Counted from the stretch's first letter, positions 46,830 to 55,685 are shown. The stretch is 64,000 nt of DNA from Staphylococcus sp. (GCA_023665865.1 JAMPDC010000001.1:1133444-1197443); one strand, 5' to 3'. The notes: generated from the sequence alone by a model not told the origin. Program-made: numbers and translations.

Positions 46830-48242
46830 TCATTGTTTGCCGTCCGTTGATCCGGCGGAAAACCGCAGGGGCATGGCATGTGGGGTCTCGAAGTGGCCGT
46901 CGGTGAATGCCATCTCGCCGTTGACCATGGTGAGGCGTATCTTGTGGGCGAGGCTCATGCCGGCGAGGGGAGTCCAGGCGCAGTGGCTCTCGGCCTCGGC
47001 GTCGGTCACGCGGGTGTCGGTCTGGGAGCCGGGTTTCTCGATGAGGACGAGGTCGGCATAGTAGCCCGGGCGGATGAAGCCTCTGCGGTCGATGCCGAAG
47101 ATGGTGGCGGGATTGTGGGCCATCAGCTGGGCGATGCGGGCGGGGCTGAGGCCGTCGAGCTGGGGCTCGGTGTCGAGTAGCTCGAGCATGGCGCGGAGCG
47201 AGAACTGTATCATCGGCATGCCGGAGGCGGCGGTGAGTGCGTCGCCTTCTTTCTGGGCGAGGAGATGGGGGGCATGGTCGGTGGCGATGGTGTCGATGAC
47301 GCCTCCGGGCAGGAGTTCGCGCAGGAGGGCGATGCGATCGGAGGCTTCTTTGATGGCCGGGTTACACTTGATGCGGGCGCCGAGGCGATCGAAGTCGTTG
47401 CGGTCGAAGAGGAGATACTGCGGGCAGGTCTCGGCAGTGACGCGGACTCCATCGGCTTTGGCTTGCTTGATCAGGTCGAGTTCGTCGGCTGTGGAGATGT
47501 GGCAGATGTGGAGGTGTGCACCGCTTCGGCGCGCGAGCTCGATGGCGCGGCGGGTGGCGGCGATGCATGCTTCGCGCGGACGGACGTCGGGATGACGGCT
47601 GACGGGGATGGAGCCTCCACACTCTTCGAGGAGCCGCTCGCGCGAGGCGCGGATGATGGCTTCGTCCTCTGCGTGGACGGCTATGATGGCCGGGGCGTCG
47701 GCGAAGAGGCGCCCGAGGGTTGAGTTGTCGTCGACTAGCATGTTGCCGGTCGATGATCCGAGGAAGAGTTTGATGCCGGCGGTGCGGCTATAGTCGGCTG
47801 CGAGGAGCTCGGGGAGATTGCCGTTGGTAGCGCCGATGAAGAAGCCGTAGTTTGCGAGGGAGACCTCGGCGGCGCGGTCGAGCTTGTCGGCGAGTGCGGC
47901 GGCGGTGACAGTGGCCGGGCGCGTGTTGGGCATGTCGATAAACGAGGTCACACCGCCGGCGACAGCGGCCCGGCTCTCGGTGGCCATGTCGGCTTTTTCA
48001 GTTAGTCCCGGGTCGCGGAAATGGACGTGGGTGTCGATGACTCCGGGGAAGAGCATGGCGCCGCAGCAGTCGATGACTCTGTCGGGGCGCGGGGTCATTG
48101 AACGGAATGAGCCTTCTCCTTCGGCCGGCAGGGAGGCTTCGTCGCCTGTGCTGACGATGAAGCAGCCGTCGGTCAGGACGTAGCCGTGATAGCTTTTTCC
48201 TTCATTGACGATTTCGGCATTGTGTAGGAGTGTGACTGACAT
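46830..48242 (-). CDS. pyrC: Dihydroorotase (class I)
   Basis: A 470-residue amidohydrolase that closes carbamoyl-aspartate to dihydroorotate in pyrimidine synthesis. Zinc-site motifs are in order: DTHVHFRDPG (about 70-79), the carboxylated Lys in GIKLFLGSSTG, His in HAEDE, HICHIST and Asp in DTIATDHAPH. Allantoinase is a related alternative, but the motif set and the neighbourhood, typical for Bacteroidales dihydroorotase, favour pyrimidine synthesis. It follows the glycosyltransferase gene by 52 bp and is probably in its operon. Confidence 0.88.
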   Translation of the reverse strand: MSVTLLHNAEIVNEGKSYHGYVLTDGCFIVSTGDEASLPAEGEGSFRSMTPRPDRVIDCCGAMLFPGVIDTHVHFRDPGLTEKADMATESRAAVAGGVTSFIDMPNTRPATVTAAALADKLDRAAEVSLANYGFFIGATNGNLPELLAADYSRTAGIKLFLGSSTGNMLVDDNSTLGRLFADAPAIIAVHAEDEAIIRASRERLLEECGGSIPVSRHPDVRPREACIAATRRAIELARRSGAHLHICHISTADELDLIKQAKADGVRVTAETCPQYLLFDRNDFDRLGARIKCNPAIKEASDRIALLRELLPGGVIDTIATDHAPHLLAQKEGDALTAASGMPMIQFSLRAMLELLDTEPQLDGLSPARIAQLMAHNPATIFGIDRRGFIRPGYYADLVLIEKPGSQTDTRVTDAEAESHCAWTPLAGMSLAHKIRLTMVNGEMAFTDGHFETPHAMPLRFSAGSTDGKQ

Positions 48243-48294
48243 GGGTTATGATTAAGGAATCGTGAGGGGGATGTGGCGGAGCCGGCCGGAGGGG

Positions 48295-49050
48295 TCAGGA
48301 TTTCCGCTCGTATTTGTTGAAGAGGCTCGACCATTTGAGGCGGAGCACTCCGAAAAATCCTTCGCTGAAGATGCCCGAACTCATCTTGGAGGTGCCGAGC
48401 ACGCGGTTGACGAAGATGATGGGGACTTCGACAATCCTGAAGCCATATTTGTGGGCAAGAAATTTCATCTCGATCTGGAAGGCGTAGCCTTTGAAGCGTA
48501 TGGAGTCGAGATCGAGTGTGCGGAGCACTTCGCGGCGGTAGCAGACGAAGCCGGCGGTCGCGTCGTTGATGGGCATGCCGGTGACGATGCGGACGTAGCG
48601 CGAGGCGTAGAACGACATGAGCACGCGTCCCATCGGCCAGTTGACGACGTTGACGCCGGTGACGTAGCGTGAGCCGATGGCGACATCGGCGCCGTCGCGG
48701 GCACAGGCATCGTGGAGTTTCAGAAGATCGTTGGGGTTGTGGGAGAAGTCGGCGTCCATCTCGAAGACATACTCATATCCTCGGTCGAGAGCCCACTTGA
48801 AGCCGGTGATGTAGGCTGTGCCGAGGCCGAGTTTGCCCGGGCGCTCGAGCAGGTGGAGCCGGCCGGGATATACGCTCTGCAAGTCCTTGACGATGCCGGC
48901 GGTGCCGTCGGGCGAGTTGTCGTCGATAATCAAGACGTCGAAGTCTCGGGGCAGTTTGAATACTGCCTCGATGATTGCGGCTACATTTTCCTTCTCGTTG
49001 TAGGTAGGAATAATGACCACACTGTCAACTGTGGGTGTCTCGGACTGCAT
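48295..49050 (-). CDS. Polyprenol monophosphomannose synthase-like glycosyltransferase
   Basis: A 251-residue GT2 enzyme of the DPM1 type. The VVIIPTYNEKENV start, IIDDNSPDGT and FEMDADFSHNP (metal-binding DxD) are the family blocks, and the protein lacks C-terminal membrane helices as in soluble DPM1-like enzymes. It would move a sugar, typically mannose, from GDP to a lipid carrier for envelope or protein O-glycosylation; the exact sugar is inference. It has its own promoter and heads the run GT - pyrC - korA - korB. Confidence 0.87.
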   Translation of the reverse strand: MQSETPTVDSVVIIPTYNEKENVAAIIEAVFKLPRDFDVLIIDDNSPDGTAGIVKDLQSVYPGRLHLLERPGKLGLGTAYITGFKWALDRGYEYVFEMDADFSHNPNDLLKLHDACARDGADVAIGSRYVTGVNVVNWPMGRVLMSFYASRYVRIVTGMPINDATAGFVCYRREVLRTLDLDSIRFKGYAFQIEMKFLAHKYGFRIVEVPIIFVNRVLGTSKMSSGIFSEGFFGVLRLKWSSLFNKYERKS

Positions 49051-49083
49051 GATGTCAGGCCAACTTTGGGTGGATTATTTGTG

Positions 49084-49115
49084 CAAAATTAATGATTTAA
49101 CTTTGTCTATTCCAA
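49084..49115 (-). promoter_or_regulatory. Promoter of the glycosyltransferase-pyrC run
   Basis: On the minus strand TTGG (49112-49115) lies 20 bp before TAATTTTG (49084-49091), a good Bacteroidales promoter. The predicted leader to the ATG at 49050 is short, about 27 nt. Confidence 0.75.
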
Positions 49116-49206
49116 AAAATCTTGTGAAAATCGGCGAAAAAACAAAAAAATTAAGTGAAATCAATTAAATCGCGTCGTGGAGTGTCGGATAAACTGAAGA
49201 AAGCAC

Positions 49207-49214
49207 TATATTTG
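49207..49214 (+). promoter_or_regulatory. -7 element only six bases before the DUF2442 start codon
   Basis: TATATTTG at 49207-49214 is a perfect TAnnTTTG. The ATG follows at 49220, so transcription would begin at or next to the start codon, giving a leaderless or nearly leaderless message. Confidence 0.55.
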
Positions 49215-49219
49215 TAGAT

Positions 49220-49459
49220 ATGTGCAGAATTCAGAATATAAACATTGGCATCAAGAGTCTTGATTTTGTTTCGCGGCGCGGTAAGATGGCCGTGAAACTT
49301 AGTGATGGCCGCGAGATGATCGTCCCGCTATCAATGTTCCCGGATATCAAGAAGCTTTCTGTTAAGGACCGTCAGGATTGGATGGTGCTTGATGATCAGT
49401 TCTTCACATTCACACATCTGAGCAAGGTGTTTTCAATCCAGGACTTGTTTAGGCTGTGA
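49220..49459 (+). CDS. DUF2442-like small protein
   Basis: A 79-residue protein with the pattern KSLDFVSRRGKMAVKLSDGREMIVPLSMFP, which matches the core of DUF2442 proteins (a small beta-rich fold often found near toxin-antitoxin genes or alone). The usual 'HW' ending is replaced by DDQFFTFTHLSKVFS, so it is a divergent member. No toxin-like partner is adjacent. It has its own promoter and a strong terminator, and is thus monocistronic. Function unknown. Confidence 0.7.
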   Translation: MCRIQNINIGIKSLDFVSRRGKMAVKLSDGREMIVPLSMFPDIKKLSVKDRQDWMVLDDQFFTFTHLSKVFSIQDLFRL

Positions 49460-49482
49460 ATAATTATGCCGAAAAAGATTTC

Positions 49483-49520
49483 AAGAGGATGCCTCCGTTT
49501 TTGACGGCATCCTCTTTTTT
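49483..49520 (+). terminator. Rho-independent terminator after the DUF2442-like gene
   Basis: AAGAGGATGCC (49483-49493) pairs perfectly with GGCATCCTCTT (49506-49516), followed by a run of T's to 49520: a textbook intrinsic terminator. Confidence 0.9.
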
Positions 49521-49537
49521 ATTGTTAATTTATCGGA

Positions 49538-49905
49538 AGGGGCCTGCCGGAGGCAGGGGGGCGGAAACCCCGGGCAGGGCCCGGGGTGGTAAAGTCCTGC
49601 TATATAGCAGCCTCGGAGAGGCTGAGAAGATGGCTTGTCGGAACTGTCCCACAAATCGCCTCTCCGAGGCTATGCTGTAGATACTATGGCTATCCTCAGG
49701 CCTTGCCTGAGGTTTCAGCACGATTACTCTGCCTCCGGCAGAGTTTTTGCTTGGCAGGATACGTGGTTTGTGGAAGCAGCGATGTTCAGCGCGATATCTC
49801 TGCCTCCGGCAGAGTTCTTGCTTTGGAGGAAGTGTTGGTTTGTGTGGGCTTGGTGCTCAGGACGATTACTCTGCCTCCGGCAGAGTTTTTTTTGCTTGGG
49901 GGGAT
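49538..49905. repeat. Gene-free stretch of triloop hairpins and 71-bp repeats
   Basis: No gene is supported here. The first part holds small palindromes, each with a 5-8 bp stem and a three-base loop: CCTGCC-GGA-GGCAGG, CCCCGGGC-AGG-GCCCGGGG, AGCCTC-GGA-GAGGCT, GCCTC-TCC-GAGGC and CCTCAGGC-CTT-GCCTGAGG. The second part is three diverged units in which CTCTGCC-TCC-GGCAGAG recurs at exactly 71-bp intervals (GGCAGAG at 49737, 49808 and 49879), each followed by T's and TTGCTTGG-like sequence. It resembles a cluster of REP-like elements; ORFs crossing it are low-complexity artefacts. Confidence 0.75.
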
Positions 49906-49929
49906 GTGGTGGTCGGGATCGGGGATAAA

Positions 49930-49961
49930 AAAAGATGGTGTGCGGGGGCACACCATCTTTT
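49930..49961. terminator. Terminator after the SusD-like gene
   Basis: AAAAGATGGTGTGC (49930-49943) pairs perfectly with GCACACCATCTTTT (49948-49961) around GGGG. The 14-bp stem with A/T ends can act from either direction; it closes the SusC-SusD transcript. Confidence 0.9.
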
Positions 49962-49983
49962 CTTATAGGTTGAGGTCTGTGGA

Positions 49984-52065
49984 TCAGTCGATGTTCTCGA
50001 GACCTGAGTTTGCAGTCTGGCCGTAGCCGTTGTCACCATATTCCTCGTCGTTGAGGATCTGCTGGAGGAAGCTTGAAGAAACGGGACGGTTGTAATACTG
50101 AGGACGGAAGGACTTGGCAGCACGGTGGTTGTACTTAGCGAGGCGGCTCTCGAATGCGTTGTGGCGCTTGAGGAGTGCCCAGCGGTTGAACTCACCACAC
50201 ATTTCGCGTGCATATTCGTCGAAGATGTCGTCTTCAGTAGCGGTTGCGAGTTTCCAGGTGCTTTCAGGAGCGCCGGGACGGGCTGCGCGCTGACGGAGGA
50301 CGTTGAGGTAGTCGGCTGCTTTGCCACCGTTGCCGAGCATCTGCTCAGCCTCGGCTGCGATGAGGTAGATCTCGGCCATACGCATGATGAACATGTCGCC
50401 GGTCTTCATCTGGAGGTTGTTGCCGACGAAAGCGCCGTTGAACGACCAGTTGAACTTGATGAGCGAGGGGCATGCAGAAGCCTTGGTGCTACCGTTGCCT
50501 ACGTTGGGGGGATATACGCCTGATGAACCGTTGGCGGTGTTACCGTAGGTGATCTTGGTCTCGGGATCGTAGAGGTCGCTGAGGACTACAGTCATGTAGC
50601 GGCACTTGGCTTTCTCTTCAGGACTGAGGGCCTTGTGGACGAAGACGGTGTTGAAACGGTTGTCGTCAGTAGCCACGGGATAGGGGACTGCGTATGCCTT
50701 GGTCGAGCCGCTGAAACCGGGCTGGTTGATCTGGCTTGAAGAAGATGCAACGGTGAGGAGGTTGTCCTTGTTGCCTGAAGTGTCGCCCTTGGGCCAAATT
50801 TTGGCGGGATACTGGTTGCCGCCGAATGAAGAGGCCACGCCGTCGCAGTCAGCATAGGGGTAGATGGTCTCGCCTGAGTGAGAGAGATCGATACCGTAGT
50901 TTGTGCAGAGAGCGTCGGTGAGTTTTTTCTGGCCGGAAGCGTAGTTGGCCCAGCCACACTGCACCATTGAGAAGTCAGCATAGGCGTAGGTGAATGAGTA
51001 TTCCCAACGACGGTCCCACTCGGGGTCGAAGCAATACATCAGGTAGTAGCTCGGCACCCAGGTCTGGGCGTTGTAGCGGCCATAGAAGTAGCACTGTCCG
51101 TTTTTGGTTGGGTCATGTTTGAAAAGCTCGGTGTACATGCCGCCGCTGGTATAGGCGAGAAGCTTGTTTTTCTTTTGGCTTTGTGAATATGCCTCGCTGT
51201 TGCCGTCGGGGCCGGCTGCGATGAAGAGGGCCTCGCGGTTGGTGCGGTTGTTGGCATCGGCCCACATGTCGGCGATATCAGTGTAGAGATGTGCGCCGTA
51301 GGTTGCGGCATTTGCGATGAGATCCTCGGCAGTCTGGGCTGCGAGTTTCCAATATGTCTCTGCGTCGCCATACTTCTTGCCGAGGCCGGCACGCTGGGCG
51401 TAGGCACGGGCGAGAAGGCCGATGGCAGTCTTCTTGGTGACGCGTGCGCGGTTGCCTTCGTAGGGAGTGGTGCCGAGGTCTTCGGCTGCTTCCTTGAGAT
51501 CCTGGAAGATCACCTCATAGAAGTCTTTTTCGCTTGAGCGTTTGGGATAGAGATCGATATTGCCGGTGATGGCGGCGCTTGAGCCTGTGTTGAGTGTCAC
51601 GGGGCCGAAGTTGGAGACGAGGAGGAAATTGTAGAACGCGCGGAGGACTTTGGTCTCTGCAACGAGCACTTTCATCTCGTCTTCGTTGGCATTGACCACT
51701 TTGTCAGCCTCATTGATGACGCTGTTACAGTTGGTGATCATGGCGTAGCACTGCATCCAGAGCTTGTCGGTCGAGTTGTTGCTTGGCGAGAAGTTCTCGT
51801 AGTTGAGGTCTGAACGGTTGCCGTCGCCATTGTTGGCTGCCTGCCAGAGGTCAGTACCGCCTTCAGAGGCGAAGAGCCAGTCAGATGCTGTGTAGAGCTG
51901 GTCGTTGAGCGGCGAGTAAGAATATGCCTGAAGACCTTTCCAGGTATTGTAGCCCTGGAGAGATGCGTTGCCTCCCGAGGGGTTGTCCTCAGTGAGCTCG
52001 CAGGAAGTGAAGAGTCCTGCCACCGCAAGCATCGGAAGGGCGATATTTTTAATATAGTGTTTCAT
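49984..52065 (-). CDS. SusD/RagB family outer-membrane lipoprotein
   Basis: About 693 residues from the ATG at 52065 (a TTG twelve bases upstream is in frame). A lipoprotein signal ends LFTSC with Cys22 acylated, followed by ELTEDNP. The TPR-like helical core has TKVLRAFYNFLLVSNFGPV (about 140-160) and a C-terminal RMAEIYLIAAEAEQMLG / YLNVLRQRAARPG block, both hallmarks of SusD. It would cap the SusC barrel at the surface and bind the glycan or peptide to be imported. It lies 22 bp behind susC. No glycoside hydrolase, sulfatase or peptidase is linked, so the substrate cannot be guessed. Confidence 0.93.
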   Translation of the reverse strand: MKHYIKNIALPMLAVAGLFTSCELTEDNPSGGNASLQGYNTWKGLQAYSYSPLNDQLYTASDWLFASEGGTDLWQAANNGDGNRSDLNYENFSPSNNSTDKLWMQCYAMITNCNSVINEADKVVNANEDEMKVLVAETKVLRAFYNFLLVSNFGPVTLNTGSSAAITGNIDLYPKRSSEKDFYEVIFQDLKEAAEDLGTTPYEGNRARVTKKTAIGLLARAYAQRAGLGKKYGDAETYWKLAAQTAEDLIANAATYGAHLYTDIADMWADANNRTNREALFIAAGPDGNSEAYSQSQKKNKLLAYTSGGMYTELFKHDPTKNGQCYFYGRYNAQTWVPSYYLMYCFDPEWDRRWEYSFTYAYADFSMVQCGWANYASGQKKLTDALCTNYGIDLSHSGETIYPYADCDGVASSFGGNQYPAKIWPKGDTSGNKDNLLTVASSSSQINQPGFSGSTKAYAVPYPVATDDNRFNTVFVHKALSPEEKAKCRYMTVVLSDLYDPETKITYGNTANGSSGVYPPNVGNGSTKASACPSLIKFNWSFNGAFVGNNLQMKTGDMFIMRMAEIYLIAAEAEQMLGNGGKAADYLNVLRQRAARPGAPESTWKLATATEDDIFDEYAREMCGEFNRWALLKRHNAFESRLAKYNHRAAKSFRPQYYNRPVSSSFLQQILNDEEYGDNGYGQTANSGLENID

Positions 52066-52087
52066 TGTTGTTGTCAATAAGGTTGTT

Positions 52088-55000
52088 TTAGAATGTTACA
52101 TTCAGACCGAATACGAGCTGTTTGGTGAGGGGGAAGTTGAACTGGCCACCCATTTCAGGATCGTAGCCCTTGAGAATGTCGCTGTTGGCGTGGACGAGGG
52201 GGTTGGTGATGGTACCGTAGACACGGAGGCGGTCGATGTGGATCTTGCGGCAAGCCACTTCAGGAAGGGTATAGCCGAGGGTGATGTTCTTGATCTTGAA
52301 GAATGAACCGTCAACCCAGTAGAGTGATTCAGCACCGGGAGCTTTCTGCCATTCGCGTGAAGAGTCGAGGGCGGGGAACTCGTTTGAGGGATTTTCTGTA
52401 GTCCAATAGTTGAAGTGTTCGGGGAAGGCACCGCCGTGGCCGCTGTACCAGCCGACGGGAGCGTAGCGGAACATCTGGCCGTCGCGCCACATCATGTAGA
52501 TGCTGAGGTCAAACCACTTCCAGTTGAAAGTGTTCTGGAAACCGAGCTGCCAGTCGGGAGTCTGGTGACCGATGATCACGCGGTCGTCGTCGTTGATGGC
52601 ATAAGGAGTCTCGGCGTTGTAGGTTTGGGTGGTTACAGTACCGTCCTGGTTGTGGAAGGTCTTTTCCCAGACACCGTCGCTGACCTTGTGCATGTTGGGG
52701 ACGTCGACGCGGATGTCGCCGGGACGTGCGCCGAAGGCTGCTGCGTCAGCTTCCTGACCTTTCTGCCAGATGCCGGCGAACTTGAGCTGGCGGTAAGACT
52801 TGATGGGGTCGCCGATGTGGAGGGTGTAGTCGCCGTTGGTCACATATTCAGCCGCACCTGTACCGAGTGAGGTGACTTTCTCCTTGTTGGTGGAGAAGGT
52901 GAGGGTCGAGCTCCATGAGAAGTCGCGGGTCTCGATGTTGTGAGTGGTGAGCGAGAGCTCGAAGCCCTGGTTGCGGGTAGTTGCGATGTTGCGGTTGATC
53001 GAGAAGGGCTTGGTAGCGTCGAAACCACCGTTGGTGATAGGAATCTGCTGCTTCCAGATCACGTCGTCAGTGTTGGTGATGTAGTATTCGGCAGCGAGGT
53101 CAACACGGTTGTTGAAGAGACCGAGATCAAGACCGATGTTCCAGCTCTTGGAACGTTCCCAGGTGAGGGCGGCGTTGGTGAGGATCTCAGGGAAGTAGGC
53201 GGTGTTGGTAATGACATCGCCGAGACCCATCTGACCTGTCTGGAGGATTGACCATGAAGCGTAGGGATCGAGGCCGGCAGCACCGGTTTCACCGTAGCCT
53301 ACACGGAGCTTGAGGTTGTTGAGCCAGCCGCGGGTCGACTCCATGAAGTTTTCGTCGGAGATGCGCCAGCCTGCCGAGAAGGCGGGGAAGGTTGCCCAGT
53401 GGCGGTCACCGGCGAGCACTGAGTCACCGTCGCGGCGAACTGAGACAGAGAAGAGGTATTTGCCCATGAGGGTATAGTTGATACGGCCTACATAGCCCAT
53501 GCGCTTGTGCATGGTGTAGGAAGAACCTACTGTTGGGGTGGGATAGGTGGTTGCACCGAGGTTGGTCCAATACATGGTGTTGGAAGGAACTTCCTGATTG
53601 TAGGCAGTTGAACCGTCGTCCTGGCTGGAAGACCATGTGGTCACACCTGTGAGGGTGAACTCGTGGATGTCGGCGAGCTTGAAGTTGTAGGTAAGGATGT
53701 TTTCCCAAGTGTAACCCCAGCTGCGAGAGTTTTTAACTTCGGCGTTGGTGAGGTTCTTGAAGTTTTCAAGAGGTGCGCCGAGAGCGGCAGTACCGGCGTT
53801 GAGCCAGAAGTTGTAAGAACCGTAGCCGTTGTAAGTGTCCTGGTTGGTATAGTTGAATTTGGCACTGAGACGAGACTCGAGAGTGAGACCCTTGATCGGG
53901 GAGATGCGGATGTAGGGCTGCACATAGAGACGGAGGTTGTCTGTGCGTTTACGATAAGCGTCCTTGTCGTTGTTGAGCAGGAGGTTGGGGACGTTGGGGG
54001 CGGTCACGAGGGGGAAGGGGTTGAGGGTACCGTCCTCATTGTAGATTGTACCGAAGGGGTCGGAGCGGAGTGAGTTGTCGAGACGGACGTTGGTGGTGTT
54101 GCGGTTGGTGTAGGAACCCTGTACGTGGATGCCACCTGAGAGCCAGTCGTTGAGCTTGGTTGAGAGACGGACTGAGGTCGAGTAGACCTTGTAGTCGTTG
54201 TTCTTGTAAGAACCGTTGTTGTCGTTGTAGTTGAGCGAGAAGTATGACTGGGTTTTCTCTGTTCCGCCTGAGAGTGAGAGCGAGTAGTTCTGAGTCAAGG
54301 CGTTGTTGAGAATCTCAGAAGGCCAGTCGATGACCTGACCGGCAGCGTAGGCTTCCTTGATGGCGCGGAGGTCGGAGTCGTCGGGGGTAGTGATGCCGGC
54401 CTGTGCGTAGGCGAGCTCGCGGGTAGCGATGTTCTGGGCAGGCGAGGTCATGGTGGGGGTAGTAGCCCAGCCGTTGACACCCATATATGCGTCGAAGTTG
54501 ACGCGCATCTTGCCTTCGGCACCTTTCTTGGTAGTGATGATGATGACACCGTTGGAGCCTTCAGAACCGTAGACTGCGGTAGAAGAGGCATCCTTGAGGA
54601 CTTCGATGCTCTCGATGTCGTTGGGGTTGAGGGTGGCATAGTCACCGGGCATGCCGTCGATGAGGAAGAGGGGAGTGCCTTTTGCGTTGATCGAGCGGTT
54701 ACCACGGAGCTGGATTTCAAGACCTTCACCGGGCTGACCTGAGGTCTGGGTGATGTCGAGACCGGCTACGCGGCCCTGGAGGGCTGCCATCGGGTTGGCA
54801 GTAGGGGTGAGGGTGATGACATCGGACTTCACAGAAGAGATGGCGCCGGTGAGGTCGCGTTTCTTGACGGTACCGAAGCCGACCACGACTACGTCGTCGA
54901 GGACGTTGGTGTCGGGATCCATAGTGACGTCAATGGTTGTCTGTGAGGTGACCTTTACAGTGTAGGGTTTGTAGCCTATGTAGGAGAAGTGGAGAGTTGC

Positions 55001-55306
55001 GCCTGTGGGCACTGTGATAGAGTAGTTGCCGTCGAAGTCAGTGGCCACACCATTCTGTGAGCCTTCCTGCACGATGGAGACGCCGATCATGGGATCGCCG
55101 TTTTCGTCGATGACTGTGCCGCGCACTTTGATTTTCTGGCTAACTGCTTGCGGAGCTGTAGCAGAGGCTTCCGCGCTGTTGTCGGCGGCGTAGCTTGTCA
55201 TACCTGAACCTCCGATGAGAGCAGCAACAAGCAAACCGCAAGCCAACTTTCTGTCGGCCGGTGTTGCATAACCGGCGCGAGACAGAGACTTTGGTCTCGT
55301 TTTCAT
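52088..55306 (-). CDS. SusC/RagA family TonB-linked outer-membrane transporter
   Basis: A 1072-residue barrel. After a long signal region (to about residue 42) comes the carboxypeptidase-regulatory-like domain (KVRGTVIDENGDPMIGVSIV...), a TonB-box-like DDVVVVGFGTVKKRDLTGA (about 137-155) and the plug with QIRGNRS-type sequence (here LQLRGNRSINAKGTPLFLIDG-like; ends VYGSEGSNGVIIITTKKG). The remaining 800 residues are the 22-strand barrel ending in Phe (VFGLNVTF). There is no STN domain, so anti-sigma signalling is not expected. Paired with SusD. The promoter is at 55420-55451. Confidence 0.94.
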   Translation of the reverse strand: MKTRPKSLSRAGYATPADRKLACGLLVAALIGGSGMTSYAADNSAEASATAPQAVSQKIKVRGTVIDENGDPMIGVSIVQEGSQNGVATDFDGNYSITVPTGATLHFSYIGYKPYTVKVTSQTTIDVTMDPDTNVLDDVVVVGFGTVKKRDLTGAISSVKSDVITLTPTANPMAALQGRVAGLDITQTSGQPGEGLEIQLRGNRSINAKGTPLFLIDGMPGDYATLNPNDIESIEVLKDASSTAVYGSEGSNGVIIITTKKGAEGKMRVNFDAYMGVNGWATTPTMTSPAQNIATRELAYAQAGITTPDDSDLRAIKEAYAAGQVIDWPSEILNNALTQNYSLSLSGGTEKTQSYFSLNYNDNNGSYKNNDYKVYSTSVRLSTKLNDWLSGGIHVQGSYTNRNTTNVRLDNSLRSDPFGTIYNEDGTLNPFPLVTAPNVPNLLLNNDKDAYRKRTDNLRLYVQPYIRISPIKGLTLESRLSAKFNYTNQDTYNGYGSYNFWLNAGTAALGAPLENFKNLTNAEVKNSRSWGYTWENILTYNFKLADIHEFTLTGVTTWSSSQDDGSTAYNQEVPSNTMYWTNLGATTYPTPTVGSSYTMHKRMGYVGRINYTLMGKYLFSVSVRRDGDSVLAGDRHWATFPAFSAGWRISDENFMESTRGWLNNLKLRVGYGETGAAGLDPYASWSILQTGQMGLGDVITNTAYFPEILTNAALTWERSKSWNIGLDLGLFNNRVDLAAEYYITNTDDVIWKQQIPITNGGFDATKPFSINRNIATTRNQGFELSLTTHNIETRDFSWSSTLTFSTNKEKVTSLGTGAAEYVTNGDYTLHIGDPIKSYRQLKFAGIWQKGQEADAAAFGARPGDIRVDVPNMHKVSDGVWEKTFHNQDGTVTTQTYNAETPYAINDDDRVIIGHQTPDWQLGFQNTFNWKWFDLSIYMMWRDGQMFRYAPVGWYSGHGGAFPEHFNYWTTENPSNEFPALDSSREWQKAPGAESLYWVDGSFFKIKNITLGYTLPEVACRKIHIDRLRVYGTITNPLVHANSDILKGYDPEMGGQFNFPLTKQLVFGLNVTF

Positions 55307-55419
55307 GATGTTTAGTTAAAAGTGAGTGGTATATAACTTGATTAGAATTTTAGAAGCTTGTGAAGTGTGTGGGATGTGTATTTGTAAACACTTATTAATT
55401 TAAATTGTATAAATATTCG

Positions 55420-55451
55420 CAAATGTAGTGAAAATAATTTAATGCGACCAA
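55420..55451 (-). promoter_or_regulatory. susC promoter
   Basis: On the minus strand TTGG (55448-55451), 20 bp, TACATTTG (55420-55427). Start near 55413 and a leader of about 105 nt, which is long enough for post-transcriptional control. Confidence 0.7.
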
Positions 55452-55497
55452 GCATTTTTCTTAAAAAGTATGTTTTTAACACAAAATTGACCGGAGA

Positions 55498-55629
55498 TGT
55501 CCGCTAAATTGGTCAGTTTTGTCCGTTTAATCGTCCTATTCTGCTAAAAGTAAGATAAAATAGTGTCCGCCGGAGCAGGTCGGGCGGACGGACAGTGTGT
55601 GGCCACCTTCGGGTGTACGTGAGCGGACA
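55498..55629. promoter_or_regulatory. Cluster of TGTCCG sites upstream of susC
   Basis: TGTCCGCTAAAT at 55498-55509 and TGTCCGTTTAAT at 55520-55531 are direct repeats 22 bp apart, i.e. two helical turns. GTCCGCC (55565-55571) pairs with GGCGGAC (55583-55589), and a GCGGACA follows at 55623-55629. The cluster accounts for most of the gap 55307-55685 that the susC promoter does not. They look like binding sites of a regulator, possibly the one encoded at 56931-57500. Confidence 0.5.
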
Positions 55630-55685
55630 GACTGCGGGTGGCGGGGGAGGGTAATTGTAAGAAATGGATGAGGCTTATTGTAATA

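Noticed and set aside
49726-49886. Regular 71-bp spacing considered as a CRISPR array
   Set aside because: The repeated core is short and palindromic, the intervening sequences are related to each other rather than unique spacers, only three units occur, and no cas gene is near.
49456-50026. Several short open frames across the hairpin/71-bp repeat stretch
   Set aside because: They are built from repeat sequence (Arg/Gly/Ser/Leu-rich), overlap each other in different frames, and lack family features.
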